A program made the position numbers and the translations under genes. 64,000 nucleotides of DNA from Prado023 sp963697345. GTDB taxonomy: Bacteria; Actinomycetota; Actinomycetes; S36-B12; CAIYMF01. A model generated the notes under the pieces. That model did no database searches. It was not told the origin of the DNA and was given only the letters and a program-made list of their open reading frames with translations. The DNA is taken from NCBI GenBank assembly GCA_963697345.1, contig CAVONS010000008.1:186001-250000 (forward strand). Reading direction: 5' to 3'. The first letter of the stretch is position 1. Each line of letters opens with the position of its first letter. Of this stretch, positions 1 to 9,045 are shown one piece after another.

Positions 1-432
1 CGCGTCGGGCTCGTGGCCCAGCGACCCACGATGCTGACCACGACGATCGGCCAGGAGATCCGCGTGGCCGAAGCAGGGTTGGAGGATCGCGCCGTGCACC
101 GACTCCTGGAGCGCACGGCGATGTCCGACTTCGGGCTCGACCGTGAGACCTCGACGCTGTCCGGTGGGGAGCAGCAGCGCGTGGCACTGGCGCGCACCCT
201 GGCGGTGGAGCCCGACGTCCTGCTCCTGGATGAACCGACCAGTGCCCTGGATGAGAAGTCCGCCCGGGCGGTCGATGAGGTCATTCGCGGCCTGGTGGCC
301 GACGGCCTGACCGTCGTCCTGGTCAGCCACGACCTTGATCGGGTCCTGGGCGTCGCCGACCAGGTGCTCGTCCTCGACCATGGCCGATTGGTCGAGCGCG
401 GCGGGCCCGGCGACGTGCGCTACCTCTCATGA
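1..432 (+). CDS. FetA-like ABC transporter ATP-binding subunit (5' truncated)
   Basis: This is the C-terminal part of an ABC-type ATPase; the frame is open at base 1, so the Walker A region and true start lie outside the window. Visible are the Q-loop glutamine (codon 7), the signature LSGGEQQ (codons 53-59), a Walker B ending in LLLDEP with a following SALD D-loop (about 73-84), and the switch histidine in SHD (about 109). The stop overlaps the start of the next gene by ATGA, so the two should be translationally coupled. Because the partner is a FetB/UPF0014 permease, this is most likely the FetA-type ATPase of a two-gene metal exporter; in E. coli FetAB is linked to iron export. The substrate here is inferred only from that relationship. 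Confidence 0.85.
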   Translation, partial: RVGLVAQRPTMLTTTIGQEIRVAEAGLEDRAVHRLLERTAMSDFGLDRETSTLSGGEQQRVALARTLAVEPDVLLLDEPTSALDEKSARAVDEVIRGLVADGLTVVLVSHDLDRVLGVADQVLVLDHGRLVERGGPGDVRYLS

Positions 433-1211
433 CCACCGGCCCGCAGATCCCCGACTGGCTGGGCGTTCTCGCCTCGGTCGTGCTCGTCGGCATCGCCGTG
501 GCAGTGTCGATGCGCGCTCGACTGGGCCTCACCCGTGAGCTCCTCTGGGCTGCAGCGCGTGCCTTCGTCCAGCTGGTGGCTGTGGGTGCTGTGCTGACAG
601 TCCTGTTCACGCGGGCTGGGTTGCTGGGGGCGCTGCTCTGGGTCTCGGGGATGGTGGTGATCGCGGGGTTCGTCGCCGCCGGACGCTCGAAGGGGCTGCC
701 GCAGGGCCGCAGGATCGCGTGGGTGGCGGTCGGGTCGGGGACAGCGATCACCGTGGGCGTGCTGCTGGTCGTGGGGGTGATCGAGCCCGTGCCCTCCGTG
801 GTTGTACCGGTCGGCGGCATGGTGGTCAGCGGCGCGATGACGGCGGCCAGCCTGACGATGCGCCACCTGGCCGACATCGCCGAGAGCCAGCGCAACGACA
901 TCGAGGCCCGTCTCGCCCTCGGCCTCACGTCCGAGGAGGCCATGGCTCCCCACATGCGGCGCGCGGCGACCCTTGCCCTGGTGCCGGCCATCGATTCGAC
1001 CAAGGTGGTCGGGCTCATCGCGCTGCCCGGCGCCATGACGGGCCTCATCCTCGCCGGGGTCGAGCCCATCGTGGCTGTGCGCTACCAGATCGTGGTCATG
1101 TACATGCTGCTCGCAGCGGCCTCGGTGAGCGCGATCGTGGCGGCTCGCCTCACCAGGGGAGCCCTCTTCGACGATGCCGATCGGCTGTTCCGCGTGAAGG
1201 CGGCGCCGTAG
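429..1211 (+). CDS. fetB: FetB/UPF0014 family ABC transporter permease
   Basis: A 260-residue polytopic inner-membrane protein of the UPF0014 (YbbM/FetB) family. Hydrophobic segments run through most of the protein, and the family hallmark is present near residues 190-215, where a DSTK stretch precedes GLIALPGAMTGLILAG. Length is normal for the family. It starts with ATG inside the stop of the ATPase gene (ATGA overlap), forming a two-gene exporter operon. By homology to E. coli FetAB it would export iron or another transition metal and help with oxidative stress. A weak inverted repeat follows the stop. Confidence 0.88.
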   Translation: MTTGPQIPDWLGVLASVVLVGIAVAVSMRARLGLTRELLWAAARAFVQLVAVGAVLTVLFTRAGLLGALLWVSGMVVIAGFVAAGRSKGLPQGRRIAWVAVGSGTAITVGVLLVVGVIEPVPSVVVPVGGMVVSGAMTAASLTMRHLADIAESQRNDIEARLALGLTSEEAMAPHMRRAATLALVPAIDSTKVVGLIALPGAMTGLILAGVEPIVAVRYQIVVMYMLLAAASVSAIVAARLTRGALFDDADRLFRVKAAP

Positions 1212-1219
1212 ACGCCGGG

Positions 1220-1247
1220 GTCACCGGCTCGCGGTGCGGGCGGTGAC
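1220..1247 (+). terminator. Weak inverted repeat after fetB
   Basis: GTCACCG (1220-1226) is repeated inverted as CGGTGAC (1241-1247) with a 14-base loop, 8 bases after the fetB stop. There is no U-tract. It could end the fetAB transcript, but it could also be chance in G/C-rich DNA. Confidence 0.3.
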
Positions 1248-1268
1248 AACCGCGTGGTGGCCCCGGGC

Positions 1269-1274
1269 TAGGGT
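1269..1274 (+). promoter_or_regulatory. Candidate -10 element for the crotonase-like gene
   Basis: TAGGGT lies 51 bases before the ATG at 1326, matching the TANNNT pattern seen before many genes here. There is no convincing -35. A purine-rich AGAGGG sits 9 bases before the start, so this transcript would have a leader. Confidence 0.35.
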
Positions 1275-1325
1275 CGTTTCCAGCCGCTGCGCGTCCGCAG
1301 CCCCAACCGGCAGAGGGAATCCCAC

Positions 1326-2030
1326 ATGACCGACCTGATCACGTATTCGCTTCACGATGGCATCGCGACCCTCACGCTGGACAATGGCAAGGTCAATGCG
1401 ATCAGCCCCGCCGTGATCGCCGCGTTCCACGAGGCGCTGGACCGGGCCGAGGCCGACCGGGCGGTCGTCATCATCACGGGCCAGCCCGGCATGCTGTCAG
1501 GTGGCTACGACCTCAAGGTCATGACCTCCGGGCCGCAGCAGGCACTTGATCTGGTGTCCGCGGGATCAGCACTGGCGCGCCGGATGCTGGCCCATCCGTT
1601 CCCGATCATCGTGGCCTGCCCCGGACATGCGGTGGCCAAGGGGGCCTTCATCCTGCTCTCGGCCGACTACCGCCTGGGTGTTGAGGGCCCGTTCAAGATC
1701 GGCCTGAACGAGGTCGTCATCGGGATGACGATGCACCACGTCGGTATCGAGATGGCCCGCGACCGGCTGCGCCGGTCCTTCTTCAACCGTTGCGTGATCA
1801 ACGGCGAGATGCTCAGCCCGGAGCAGGCCCTGCAGGCCGGCTTCCTGGATGCCGTGGTGGCGCCGGAGGAGCTCATGGACGCGGCGCTGGCCATGGCCGG
1901 GCAGCTCAAGGGGATCAACATGGCTGCGCATGCCGCCACGAAGGTGAAGGCCCGCGCGGCCTTCCTGGAGACCCTGGACGCAGCCATCGAGCTGGACAGG
2001 ATCCTGCCGGCTCCCACGATCGGCGGCTGA
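1326..2030 (+). CDS. Enoyl-CoA hydratase/isomerase (crotonase) family protein
   Basis: A 234-residue soluble protein with the crotonase fold. The two oxyanion-hole regions are recognisable: SGGYDLKVM near residues 59-67, and the CPGHAVAKGAFILLSADYRLG region near 98-118 (family form G-A-GGG followed by an acidic residue and R). A conserved PFKIGLNEV segment follows. It is somewhat shorter than typical 255-265-residue enoyl-CoA hydratases. The family converts acyl-CoA thioesters (hydration, isomerisation, dehalogenation or decarboxylation), and the substrate cannot be read from the sequence. It stands alone, convergent with the nitronate monooxygenase gene 28 bases away. Confidence 0.85.
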   Translation: MTDLITYSLHDGIATLTLDNGKVNAISPAVIAAFHEALDRAEADRAVVIITGQPGMLSGGYDLKVMTSGPQQALDLVSAGSALARRMLAHPFPIIVACPGHAVAKGAFILLSADYRLGVEGPFKIGLNEVVIGMTMHHVGIEMARDRLRRSFFNRCVINGEMLSPEQALQAGFLDAVVAPEELMDAALAMAGQLKGINMAAHAATKVKARAAFLETLDAAIELDRILPAPTIGG

Positions 2031-2057
2031 GGTTCGGCAAGGGCTGGGCGCGTCGGC

Positions 2058-3047
2058 TCAGGCGGACCCGCCCGCCGTGAGCATGCCGGCAAGGCGCTCG
2101 GTGATGATCTGCTCAGCCTCGGCCATGATCCGATCGATCAACTCCTGGCAGGTCGGGATGTCATGGATGAGCCCGGCGACCATGCCGCAGGACCAAGCCC
2201 CAGCATCCATGTCCCCGTCGCGCATGATCCGGGGGTAGACCCCGGCCACCTGCTCGATGATGTCCTCGAACCGCAGGTCAGCGCCCAGCTCCCGCTCCTT
2301 GACCAGGAGTTGCTCCACTGAGGCGTTGGAGAGCACCCGCTCGGTGTTGCGCAGGGGTCGCATCACGAGCCGGGTGTCCAGTTCCGAGGCGGCGACGATC
2401 GCGTCCTTGACGTTCTGGTGGACGGGGGCCTCCTGCGTGGCGATGAAGCGCGTGCCCATGTTGATGCCGTCGGCCCCCATCGCCAGGGAGGCCACGAGGC
2501 TGCGGCCATCGGCCTGGCCGCCCGAGGCCACGAACGGGATGGACAGCGCCTCGGCGGCCCTGGGGAGCAGGATCATGTTGGGCACGTCGTCCTCACCGGG
2601 GTGCCCGCCGCACTCGAACCCATCGACCGAGACCGCGTCGCAGCCGATCGACTGGGCCTTGAGGGCGTGCCGCACCGACGTGCACTTGTGGATGACGGTG
2701 ACGCCGTTGTCCTTGAGGACCGGCAGCACCGCCTCGGGATTGCGCCCCGCAGTCTCCACCACCGTCACGCCACCCTCGAGGATCGCGCGAACGTAGCCCG
2801 GGTAGTCCGGGGAGGTGACCGTCGGCAGGAAGGTGAGGTTCACGCCGAAGGGCTTGTCCGTCATCGTCTGACAGCGGGCGATCTCCTGGGCGAGATCCTC
2901 TGGGGTCCGCTGGGTCAGGCCTGTGATGATGCCCAGTCCGCCGGCGTTGGAGACCGCCGCGGCGAGCTCGGCGAAGCCCACGAAGTGCATGCCGCCCTGG
3001 ATGATCGGGTGCTCGATGCCGAGCATCTGGGTGATCCGGGTCCTCAT
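2058..3047 (-). CDS. Nitronate monooxygenase (NPD/2-nitropropane dioxygenase family)
   Basis: A 329-residue FMN-dependent TIM-barrel flavoenzyme. It begins with the IIQGGMHFVG loop (16-24), has GFECGGHPGEDD (143-154) around the usual active-site His, and the phosphate-binding VASGGQADGRSLVASLAMGA stretch (173-192). The family oxidises alkyl nitronates such as propionate-3-nitronate, although many members are only annotated by similarity. The ATG overlaps the stop of the upstream CNNM-type gene by ATGA, so it is the third gene of a tightly coupled minus-strand operon. Why an NMO would be coupled to CBS-domain membrane proteins is unclear. Confidence 0.85.
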   Translation of the reverse strand: MRTRITQMLGIEHPIIQGGMHFVGFAELAAAVSNAGGLGIITGLTQRTPEDLAQEIARCQTMTDKPFGVNLTFLPTVTSPDYPGYVRAILEGGVTVVETAGRNPEAVLPVLKDNGVTVIHKCTSVRHALKAQSIGCDAVSVDGFECGGHPGEDDVPNMILLPRAAEALSIPFVASGGQADGRSLVASLAMGADGINMGTRFIATQEAPVHQNVKDAIVAASELDTRLVMRPLRNTERVLSNASVEQLLVKERELGADLRFEDIIEQVAGVYPRIMRDGDMDAGAWSCGMVAGLIHDIPTCQELIDRIMAEAEQIITERLAGMLTAGGSA

Positions 3048-4066
3048 GGGCGTGACCTTCCTGTTGTGGGGGGGAGCAGCCGGTGGAGCATGTCGGCCAG
3101 GGTGACCACACCCAGGACGGCTTCCCCATCGGTGACCAGGGCGATGTGGGTTCGTGTGCGTCGCATGGTGGCCAGGGCGATGTGGACTGTCGTCGCGCCA
3201 TCGAGGGCGAGGATCGGACGGGCCACCGGCATGACATCGGCATCGTCGGGCAGGGCCAGAGTGTCGCGCACATGTGCCACACCGAGCACCTCGGGCAGCG
3301 TCCCGATCAGCACCCGCAGGTGGCCGCCGCGCCGGGTGGCGTCGCGCACCTGTCCCGCCGTGGCGCCCTGCGGCACGATGGTCAGCCCAGCTCCCACTGC
3401 GACGAGGTCGCGCACGGGGACCACCTGCATCTCCAGCGCGCCGGAGATCTGCGCGGAGTAGTGCATGTCCAGGGCCCCGACGTTGACCGAGTGCTCCACG
3501 AGGTGCCGGAGATCATCGGGATTCTGGCCGGTGGCCAGCGTGTCCGTCGGCTCCACTCCAACTGCCCGGACCAGCACGTTGGCCGCCTGGTTCAGTGCGC
3601 GCAGCAGGGGACGTGTGAGCGTCATGAAGGCTCGCATCGGCAGTGCGAGCATCGTGGCCGATCGCTCGGGGTGCGCGATGGCCCAGGACTTCGGGGCCAT
3701 CTCGCCGATGACCAGGTGCAGGAAGGTGACGATGAACAGGGCCAGGAAGAAGGCGACGACGTCAGCGGCGACCGCGGCCAGGCCGATGGCCTCCAGGGCC
3801 GGGGTCAACCAGTGGTGGACCGCGGGCTTCGTGATGGCGCCAAGGGCCAGCGTGCACACCGTGATGCCCAGTTGTGACCCGGCCAACAGCAGGGTCAGCT
3901 CGTTGGCGCTGCGCAACGCGGCGCGGGCGGATCGGCTGGTGGCCGCTGCATCCTCCAGGCGATGCTTCTTCGCAGCCATGAGGGCGAACTCCACTGCAAC
4001 GAAGAAGGCACTCAGCCCGATGATCACGACGGTGGCCAGGACGACGAAGGCGACAGAGTCGGTCAC
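3044..4066 (-). CDS. CNNM/CorC (HlyC) family membrane protein, short form
   Basis: A 340-residue DUF21/CNNM-domain protein: roughly four hydrophobic segments in the first 170 residues, followed by a CBS pair that ends the protein. It lacks the C-terminal CorC/HlyC domain found in its upstream paralogue. Family members act in divalent-cation (Mg2+/Co2+) transport or its control, with the CBS domains binding nucleotides. The GTG start overlaps the upstream stop by GTGA and is preceded by AGGAGG 8 bases away. Tandem long and short CNNM proteins are common in actinobacteria and probably form a heteromer. Confidence 0.88.
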   Translation of the reverse strand: MTDSVAFVVLATVVIIGLSAFFVAVEFALMAAKKHRLEDAAATSRSARAALRSANELTLLLAGSQLGITVCTLALGAITKPAVHHWLTPALEAIGLAAVAADVVAFFLALFIVTFLHLVIGEMAPKSWAIAHPERSATMLALPMRAFMTLTRPLLRALNQAANVLVRAVGVEPTDTLATGQNPDDLRHLVEHSVNVGALDMHYSAQISGALEMQVVPVRDLVAVGAGLTIVPQGATAGQVRDATRRGGHLRVLIGTLPEVLGVAHVRDTLALPDDADVMPVARPILALDGATTVHIALATMRRTRTHIALVTDGEAVLGVVTLADMLHRLLPPTTGRSRP

Positions 4067-5508
4067 GAGGATGCCTCCTGACCGTCACGGGACTCGGCCG
4101 GCGGTGGGGCGTCCTCCGCGGAGGCGTCGGACTGCTCACCGTCGACCGACTCCGTCGAGGCCTCAGCCAGGGTGATCCGAACCAGGGCGGGGACGTGGCT
4201 GTGCACCCGCAGCACCTCGATCGCCAGGACCCGCATCCGGCTGTCCTGTGCCTGCGCCAGTGCGCCGGGACCAGCGGGCAGCTCGATCTGGATGACCGCA
4301 CCGGGGGCGGGCAGGCCGCCGTGCTCGGCGATCACGAGTCCCGCGATGGTCTCGTAGTCACCGGCCGGAAGGTCGACGTCCAGGGTGCGCTCGGCCTCGT
4401 CGACGTGCACGTCACCGGCCATCACCCAGACCCCGGCCTCCTCGTCCGCGGGTGGGGCGTCCCCGGACGGGTCATGCTCGTCGGTGATCTCGCCGACAAG
4501 CTCCTCCGCGAGGTCCTCCAGGGTCAGGACGCCCGCGAACCCGCCGTACTCGTTGACCACGCACGCCAGTTGGTTGACGGTCTCGTGGAGCGCATCGAGT
4601 GCGTCGGGCAGGCGCATCAGGGTGGGGATCACCAGGGCAGGACGTTGGATGCCGGTCACGAGGGCTTCCGTGGGCAGGTCTGTGGCCAGGACGTCAGCCA
4701 GGTGCACCACCCCGACGATGGCCTCGTCGTCCCCGCTGAGGATGGGGTAACGCGAGTGCCCCATGCTCATCCGTTCGCGGACCTCACCGATGGTGTCGGA
4801 GTCGGACACGGTGTCCACGCGGGCCCGCGGGATCATGGCGTGCTCGACGTCGCGCGACGGGAAGTCCAGGATCCGGTCGATCATGACCGAGAGCTCGTCA
4901 GGAAGGTCCCCACTCTCCCGCGAGTCGGCGACGATGTGCTCGAGGTCCCGCGCAGACGCCGAGTGCTCGAGATCGTGCACCGGCTCGATCCGCAGGGCTC
5001 GCAGGAGCCGGTTCGACGCCGCGTCGAAGAACCAGATCAACCAGCCCATGACCTTCAGGTAGACGGTCGTCGAGGTCGCCAGTCGCAGCGCCACGGGTTC
5101 CGGGCGCGCGATCGCCAGATTCTTGGGGAACAACTCCCCGAAGAGCATCTGGATGACAGTCGAGAGCAGCAGTGCCAGAACTGCCCCGATCGCGATCGAC
5201 ACCCCGACGGGGACACCGACCCCGCCGAGCATCGTGCCCAGCGACTGACCGATCAGGGGCTCGGCGACGTAGCCGACGAGCAGCCCCGTCACGGTGATCC
5301 CGAGCTGCGCTCCGGAGAGCATGAAGGACGTGCGCTGCGTGACACGCAGGGCGCGTCCCGCGATGGGGTCGCCGGACTCCGCACGAGCCTTGAGCCGTGA
5401 GCGGTCCACGGCCATGAAGGCGAACTCCTGGGCCACGAAGTAGCCCGTGGCCACGGTGATCAGCAGGACGACCAGTGTGCCCAGGAGCAGGGCCAGGATC
5501 GGCGTCAC
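4063..5508 (-). CDS. CNNM/CorC (HlyC) family membrane protein with CBS and CorC domains
   Basis: A 481-residue protein in the standard order: DUF21 transmembrane domain (about 1-190, with an N-terminal helix and the EFAFMAVD stretch), two CBS motifs (about 215-335, including the conserved NEYGG turn followed by GVLTLEDLAEELVGEI) and a CorC/HlyC domain (about 350-430, GDYETIAGLVI). The C-terminus is acidic and low in complexity. Its likely role is divalent-cation homeostasis at the membrane. It starts with GTG and heads an operon with the short CNNM paralogue and the nitronate monooxygenase, each overlapping by 4 bases. Confidence 0.9.
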   Translation of the reverse strand: MTPILALLLGTLVVLLITVATGYFVAQEFAFMAVDRSRLKARAESGDPIAGRALRVTQRTSFMLSGAQLGITVTGLLVGYVAEPLIGQSLGTMLGGVGVPVGVSIAIGAVLALLLSTVIQMLFGELFPKNLAIARPEPVALRLATSTTVYLKVMGWLIWFFDAASNRLLRALRIEPVHDLEHSASARDLEHIVADSRESGDLPDELSVMIDRILDFPSRDVEHAMIPRARVDTVSDSDTIGEVRERMSMGHSRYPILSGDDEAIVGVVHLADVLATDLPTEALVTGIQRPALVIPTLMRLPDALDALHETVNQLACVVNEYGGFAGVLTLEDLAEELVGEITDEHDPSGDAPPADEEAGVWVMAGDVHVDEAERTLDVDLPAGDYETIAGLVIAEHGGLPAPGAVIQIELPAGPGALAQAQDSRMRVLAIEVLRVHSHVPALVRITLAEASTESVDGEQSDASAEDAPPPAESRDGQEASS

Positions 5509-5628
5509 AGGCCTGCCCCGTTGGCCGGTGGCGCGTCAGGGCGCACGGCGGTGCAGCTTCCGGGGCATGGGGGCCAGTGTAGGCGGCCATCCCCCGTGGG
5601 CCATCTGGTCAGATCGGTCCATGCGAAA

Positions 5629-5668
5629 GGGCCGGTCGGGGAGGGCAACGCCCCCCTCGACCGGCCCC
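5629..5668 (-). terminator. Strong hairpin terminator after the SHOCT-domain gene
   Basis: A perfect 10-bp outer stem (GGGCCGGTCG / CGACCGGCCC) continues into a nearly perfect G-rich inner stem closed by an AAC loop. It lies 13 bases downstream of the SHOCT gene stop on the minus strand and is followed in that direction by TTTCG. It should separate that gene from the CNNM operon. Confidence 0.75.
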
Positions 5669-5681
5669 TGTGGCACGTGGC

Positions 5682-6077
5682 TCAGGCCAGGGCCTTGGCC
5701 TTCATCGCGTCGAACTCCTGCTGGTTGATGGCACCGGAGTCCAGCAGCGACTTCGCGCTGGCGATCTGCTCGGCCGGGGATGCCGCGCTGGCAGCAACCT
5801 GCTGTATGTACTTCTCCTGATCGGCCTGGGCGCTCTGCATCCGGGAGATCTGGCGCTCGCTCATGCCCTTGCCGCGGGCGATCAGGTAGATCAGCGCGCC
5901 GAAGAACCAGAGGAAGATCAGGACCAGCGACCAGCCGGCCTTGCCCCATCCGCTGAGGGTGGTGTCGCTGAAGAGGTCGAACAGGCAGCGGAACCAGATC
6001 GACAGGGCGGCGATCCAGATGAAGAACATGAGGCTCCAGAGGAGCACGTCCCAGAAGCTGGTTGAGTTGAAGTCCAC
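5682..6077 (-). CDS. Small membrane protein with C-terminal SHOCT domain
   Basis: 131 residues. Two transmembrane helices (about 8-30 and 45-67) form a PLDc_N-like N-terminal unit ending in LIYLIARGKGM. A charged linker leads to a SHOCT domain (about 100-130, of the form EQIASAKSLLDSGAI followed by EFDAMKAKAL). SHOCT is a short helical oligomerisation module found at protein ends in many bacteria, and the function of such proteins is unknown. The GTG start is preceded by GAAAGG at 8 bases. It lies downstream of the P-type ATPase gene on the same strand but is 61 bases away and has its own terminator. Confidence 0.8.
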   Translation of the reverse strand: MDFNSTSFWDVLLWSLMFFIWIAALSIWFRCLFDLFSDTTLSGWGKAGWSLVLIFLWFFGALIYLIARGKGMSERQISRMQSAQADQEKYIQQVAASAASPAEQIASAKSLLDSGAINQQEFDAMKAKALA

Positions 6078-6138
6078 GTGATGTGCCTTTCGTGCTGTAT
6101 GGGTTGGTCGGGTGCCGGTTGGCTCCCGGGTCTGGATC

Positions 6139-8946
6139 TCAGGCGGACGGTGTGCCGGCGGCCACCGTCGCCCGGGTCTGGTCGGGCTGGGCTGCCCTGC
6201 CCCGATGAGGGCTCACTGCATGGTCGGGGTCAAGGATCTCAGGCCGGGCAAGTGCGCGCCTTCGCGGAATCTTGGTCAGCTCGATCACAACGGGAACGAG
6301 GAGCGCCAGGGCCAGGGAGGCCATCCATTGCCCACCGGTCAGGGAGGTTGTGGCAAGCAGGTTCTGCATGAACGTCCATTCGACGGCGACGATCGTGATC
6401 AGGACCGGGATCGACAGAGTCTTGACCGCGCCGAGCACCGGTGCGGAGAGCCCGGACTCCGGGCTCCGGCGCAGCACGAGGCCGCTGAGGATCGTGCCGA
6501 AGGACATGACGACGAACGCCATGGTCATCGGCACGCTGGGCTGCTCGCCCATGAGCTCCCCGGGCCCGAGCAGGAGTGCGGCGAGGGTCACCGCGAACAG
6601 CACGCCGCCGTAGATGATCCATTCGCGCACTGAGACGGGGTTGGCCAGCTTCAGGTTGGGGTCCCTGGGCGGGCGCTGCATCGTGCCCGGCCCAGGCGGC
6701 TCCTGCATGATCACGATCACGGGGAACAGGACGACGAAGAAGTTCAGGAACAGGATCATCAGTGGGGTGAGGGCGACCCCCTCGTTGATGGTGAAGATGC
6801 TGGCGGTGAGGAACAGCAGCACCAGTCCGAGCAGCTGGCTCATCTGGAACCGCACGTAGCTGGCGATCGTGTCGTAGGTGTTGCGACCCAGGCGCACGGC
6901 CGTGACCAGCGTCCCGAAGTTGTCGTCGGTCAGGATCATCTTGCCGGCCTGCTTGGTGACCTCTGATCCCGAGCCCATCGCCACGCCGATGTCCGCCTGC
7001 TTGAGTGCTGCGGCATCGTTGACGGCGTCACCGGTCATGGCCACGATGTCACCGCGCTCCTGCATCAGCTTGGCGAGCCGGAGCTTGTCCTGTGGGGTGA
7101 CACGTCCGAAGACGTGCAGGTTCGGCAGCGCGGCGGTCACTTCCGCGTCGCTCATCGCGGCCACCTCGGCGCCGCTGATGGCGCCGGGCGCCAGGCCCAG
7201 CTCGGCGCCGATGGCCGATGCCGTGATGGCGTGGTCGCCGGTGATCATCCGGACCTCGATGCCGGCCTCGCGGGCGATCCGTACCGCCTCGATCGCCGAG
7301 GGGCGCAGCGGATCGATGATGCCCACCATGCCCACGAACGTGAGCTCGTTGACGAACGACATGGCATCGGCCACGACCTCGGTCTCCCGGCCGGTGACGT
7401 CGCGAATGGCGAACGCGAGGACGCGCAGGCCCTTCTCCGACATCTCCCGGTTGGCGGCGAGCACCGACTCGAGGGCGCCGGCCATCGGGACGGTTCCCTC
7501 GTCGGTGAGCATCGTGGTGCACCGGTCGAGCACCACATCCGGACCGCCCTTGGTCAACTCGACGAGAACCTCACCGTCCTTGCCGGTGACGTTGTGGAAG
7601 GTGGCCATGAACTTGTACGCCGAGTCGAACGGGACCTCGGCGACGCGGGGGTAGGCGCGCCGGCTCTCGTCGGCATCGACCCCGATCTTGGCGGCGAGCA
7701 CGACGAGCGCGGCCTCCGTCGGGTCGCCGATGACGTCGCCGGAGTCCGAGACGGTCGCATCGCTGCACAGCGTCAGCCCGTAGGCCAGCTTGGTGAAGTC
7801 CGGCGCCTCATCGCCGGCCGCATGCCGGATGGTGCCGGTCTTGGCGTATCCCTCACCGGCCACCGTGTACCAATGGCCACGCACGTACATCGTGCGCACC
7901 ATCATCTCGTTCATGGTGAGCGTGCCGGTCTTGTCGGAGTTGATCGCACTGGTCGCGCCGAGGGTCTCGACGTCGGTGAGGTTCTTCACGATCGCCTTGT
8001 GGGCCGCGAGCTCCTTGGCCCCGTAGGCCAGCATCGCCTGGACGAAGGTGGGCAGGCCGGTGGGGATGGCCGAGATGGCCATGGCCACGCCGAGCAGGAG
8101 CACCTGGTTGAGGTCCTGGCCCCGGTAGATGCCCAGCAGGACGATCACCGCGACAGCACCCCAGGCGATGACGCCGAGGACCTTGGTGAGGGAGTTGAGC
8201 TCCTTCTGCAGGGGCGACCTGCTCGGAGCGACCGCCGAGAGCATCGTGGCGATCTGGCCCATCTGGGTGCCCATCCCGGTCTCAGTGACCGCGATCGTGC
8301 CTGTTCCGCGGGTCACCGACGTGTTCTGGAACAACATGTTGGCGCGGTCTCCCAGCGCGACCTCGTCCCTGTCGATCGTCGAGCTGTCCTTGCTGATGGG
8401 GGCGCTCTCCCCGGTGAGGGCGGCCTCCTGTGTCTCGAGTGTTGCCGAGCGCAGGAGTCGGCCATCGGCCGGAACGATGTCCCCCGACTCGAGGTTGACG
8501 ATGTCGCCGGGCACGAGGTCGGTCGCGCTGATCTGCATGAGGGTGCCGTCGCGGACCACCTTCGCCTGGGGGGTCGTCATCTTCGACAGCGCATCCACGC
8601 TGGCCCGCGCCTTCATCTCCTGCTGGGTGCCCATCACCACGTTGAGCAGCACGAGCAGTGCCACGATCAACGCCGTCGACCACTCCTGGATCACCATGCT
8701 CACCACTGTCACGGCGATGAGCATCAGGTTCATGGAGTCCCGGACCTGGGTCAGGGCAACAGCCACCACGGAGGGCTGCGGCTCTGCAGCGATCACATTG
8801 GCGCCGAACTTGCCCAGCCGCGCGGAAGCCTCGGCGCTCGACAGCCCCGCCTCAGCGTTCGAATCGAGTTGGCCCACGACGTCCTCAGCGGACTTGTTGA
8901 ACCACGAGATCGAGGCTTCAGCCGGGGCGTCGGGCGTCGTTGTCAT
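6139..8946 (-). CDS. P2-type cation-transporting ATPase
   Basis: A 935-residue P-type ATPase: N-terminal cation-ATPase domain, actuator loop with TGES, the phosphorylated aspartate in DKTGTLT (D338), a nucleotide-binding domain, a hinge TGDAVND (638-644) and six C-terminal membrane helices. The M4 motif reads IPTGLP, where calcium pumps have PEGLP, and the hinge has Ala where GDGVND is usual. Both variants occur, as I recall, in actinobacterial CtpF-like pumps, so the cation (Ca2+, Na+/K+ or other) is uncertain. The start is ATG at 8946, preceded by GGAGGAAAC; an upstream in-frame ATG at 9000 lacks such a site. Confidence 0.92.
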   Translation of the reverse strand: MTTTPDAPAEASISWFNKSAEDVVGQLDSNAEAGLSSAEASARLGKFGANVIAAEPQPSVVAVALTQVRDSMNLMLIAVTVVSMVIQEWSTALIVALLVLLNVVMGTQQEMKARASVDALSKMTTPQAKVVRDGTLMQISATDLVPGDIVNLESGDIVPADGRLLRSATLETQEAALTGESAPISKDSSTIDRDEVALGDRANMLFQNTSVTRGTGTIAVTETGMGTQMGQIATMLSAVAPSRSPLQKELNSLTKVLGVIAWGAVAVIVLLGIYRGQDLNQVLLLGVAMAISAIPTGLPTFVQAMLAYGAKELAAHKAIVKNLTDVETLGATSAINSDKTGTLTMNEMMVRTMYVRGHWYTVAGEGYAKTGTIRHAAGDEAPDFTKLAYGLTLCSDATVSDSGDVIGDPTEAALVVLAAKIGVDADESRRAYPRVAEVPFDSAYKFMATFHNVTGKDGEVLVELTKGGPDVVLDRCTTMLTDEGTVPMAGALESVLAANREMSEKGLRVLAFAIRDVTGRETEVVADAMSFVNELTFVGMVGIIDPLRPSAIEAVRIAREAGIEVRMITGDHAITASAIGAELGLAPGAISGAEVAAMSDAEVTAALPNLHVFGRVTPQDKLRLAKLMQERGDIVAMTGDAVNDAAALKQADIGVAMGSGSEVTKQAGKMILTDDNFGTLVTAVRLGRNTYDTIASYVRFQMSQLLGLVLLFLTASIFTINEGVALTPLMILFLNFFVVLFPVIVIMQEPPGPGTMQRPPRDPNLKLANPVSVREWIIYGGVLFAVTLAALLLGPGELMGEQPSVPMTMAFVVMSFGTILSGLVLRRSPESGLSAPVLGAVKTLSIPVLITIVAVEWTFMQNLLATTSLTGGQWMASLALALLVPVVIELTKIPRRRALARPEILDPDHAVSPHRGRAAQPDQTRATVAAGTPSA

Positions 8947-9045
8947 GTTTCCTCCAGGTCGGGCACGTGACCCCATTGGATCACGGCTGGTCAGGGCCAC
9001 GGGCTCGTGTCACCTCGCGGCGTCCTCGGCGTTGGCGGCCGACGC

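Noticed and set aside
7114..8970. A 618-codon open frame on the plus strand
   Set aside because: It lies entirely opposite the P-type ATPase gene and its translation is Arg/Gly/His/Asp-rich without domains; it is an antisense shadow produced by high G+C codon bias.
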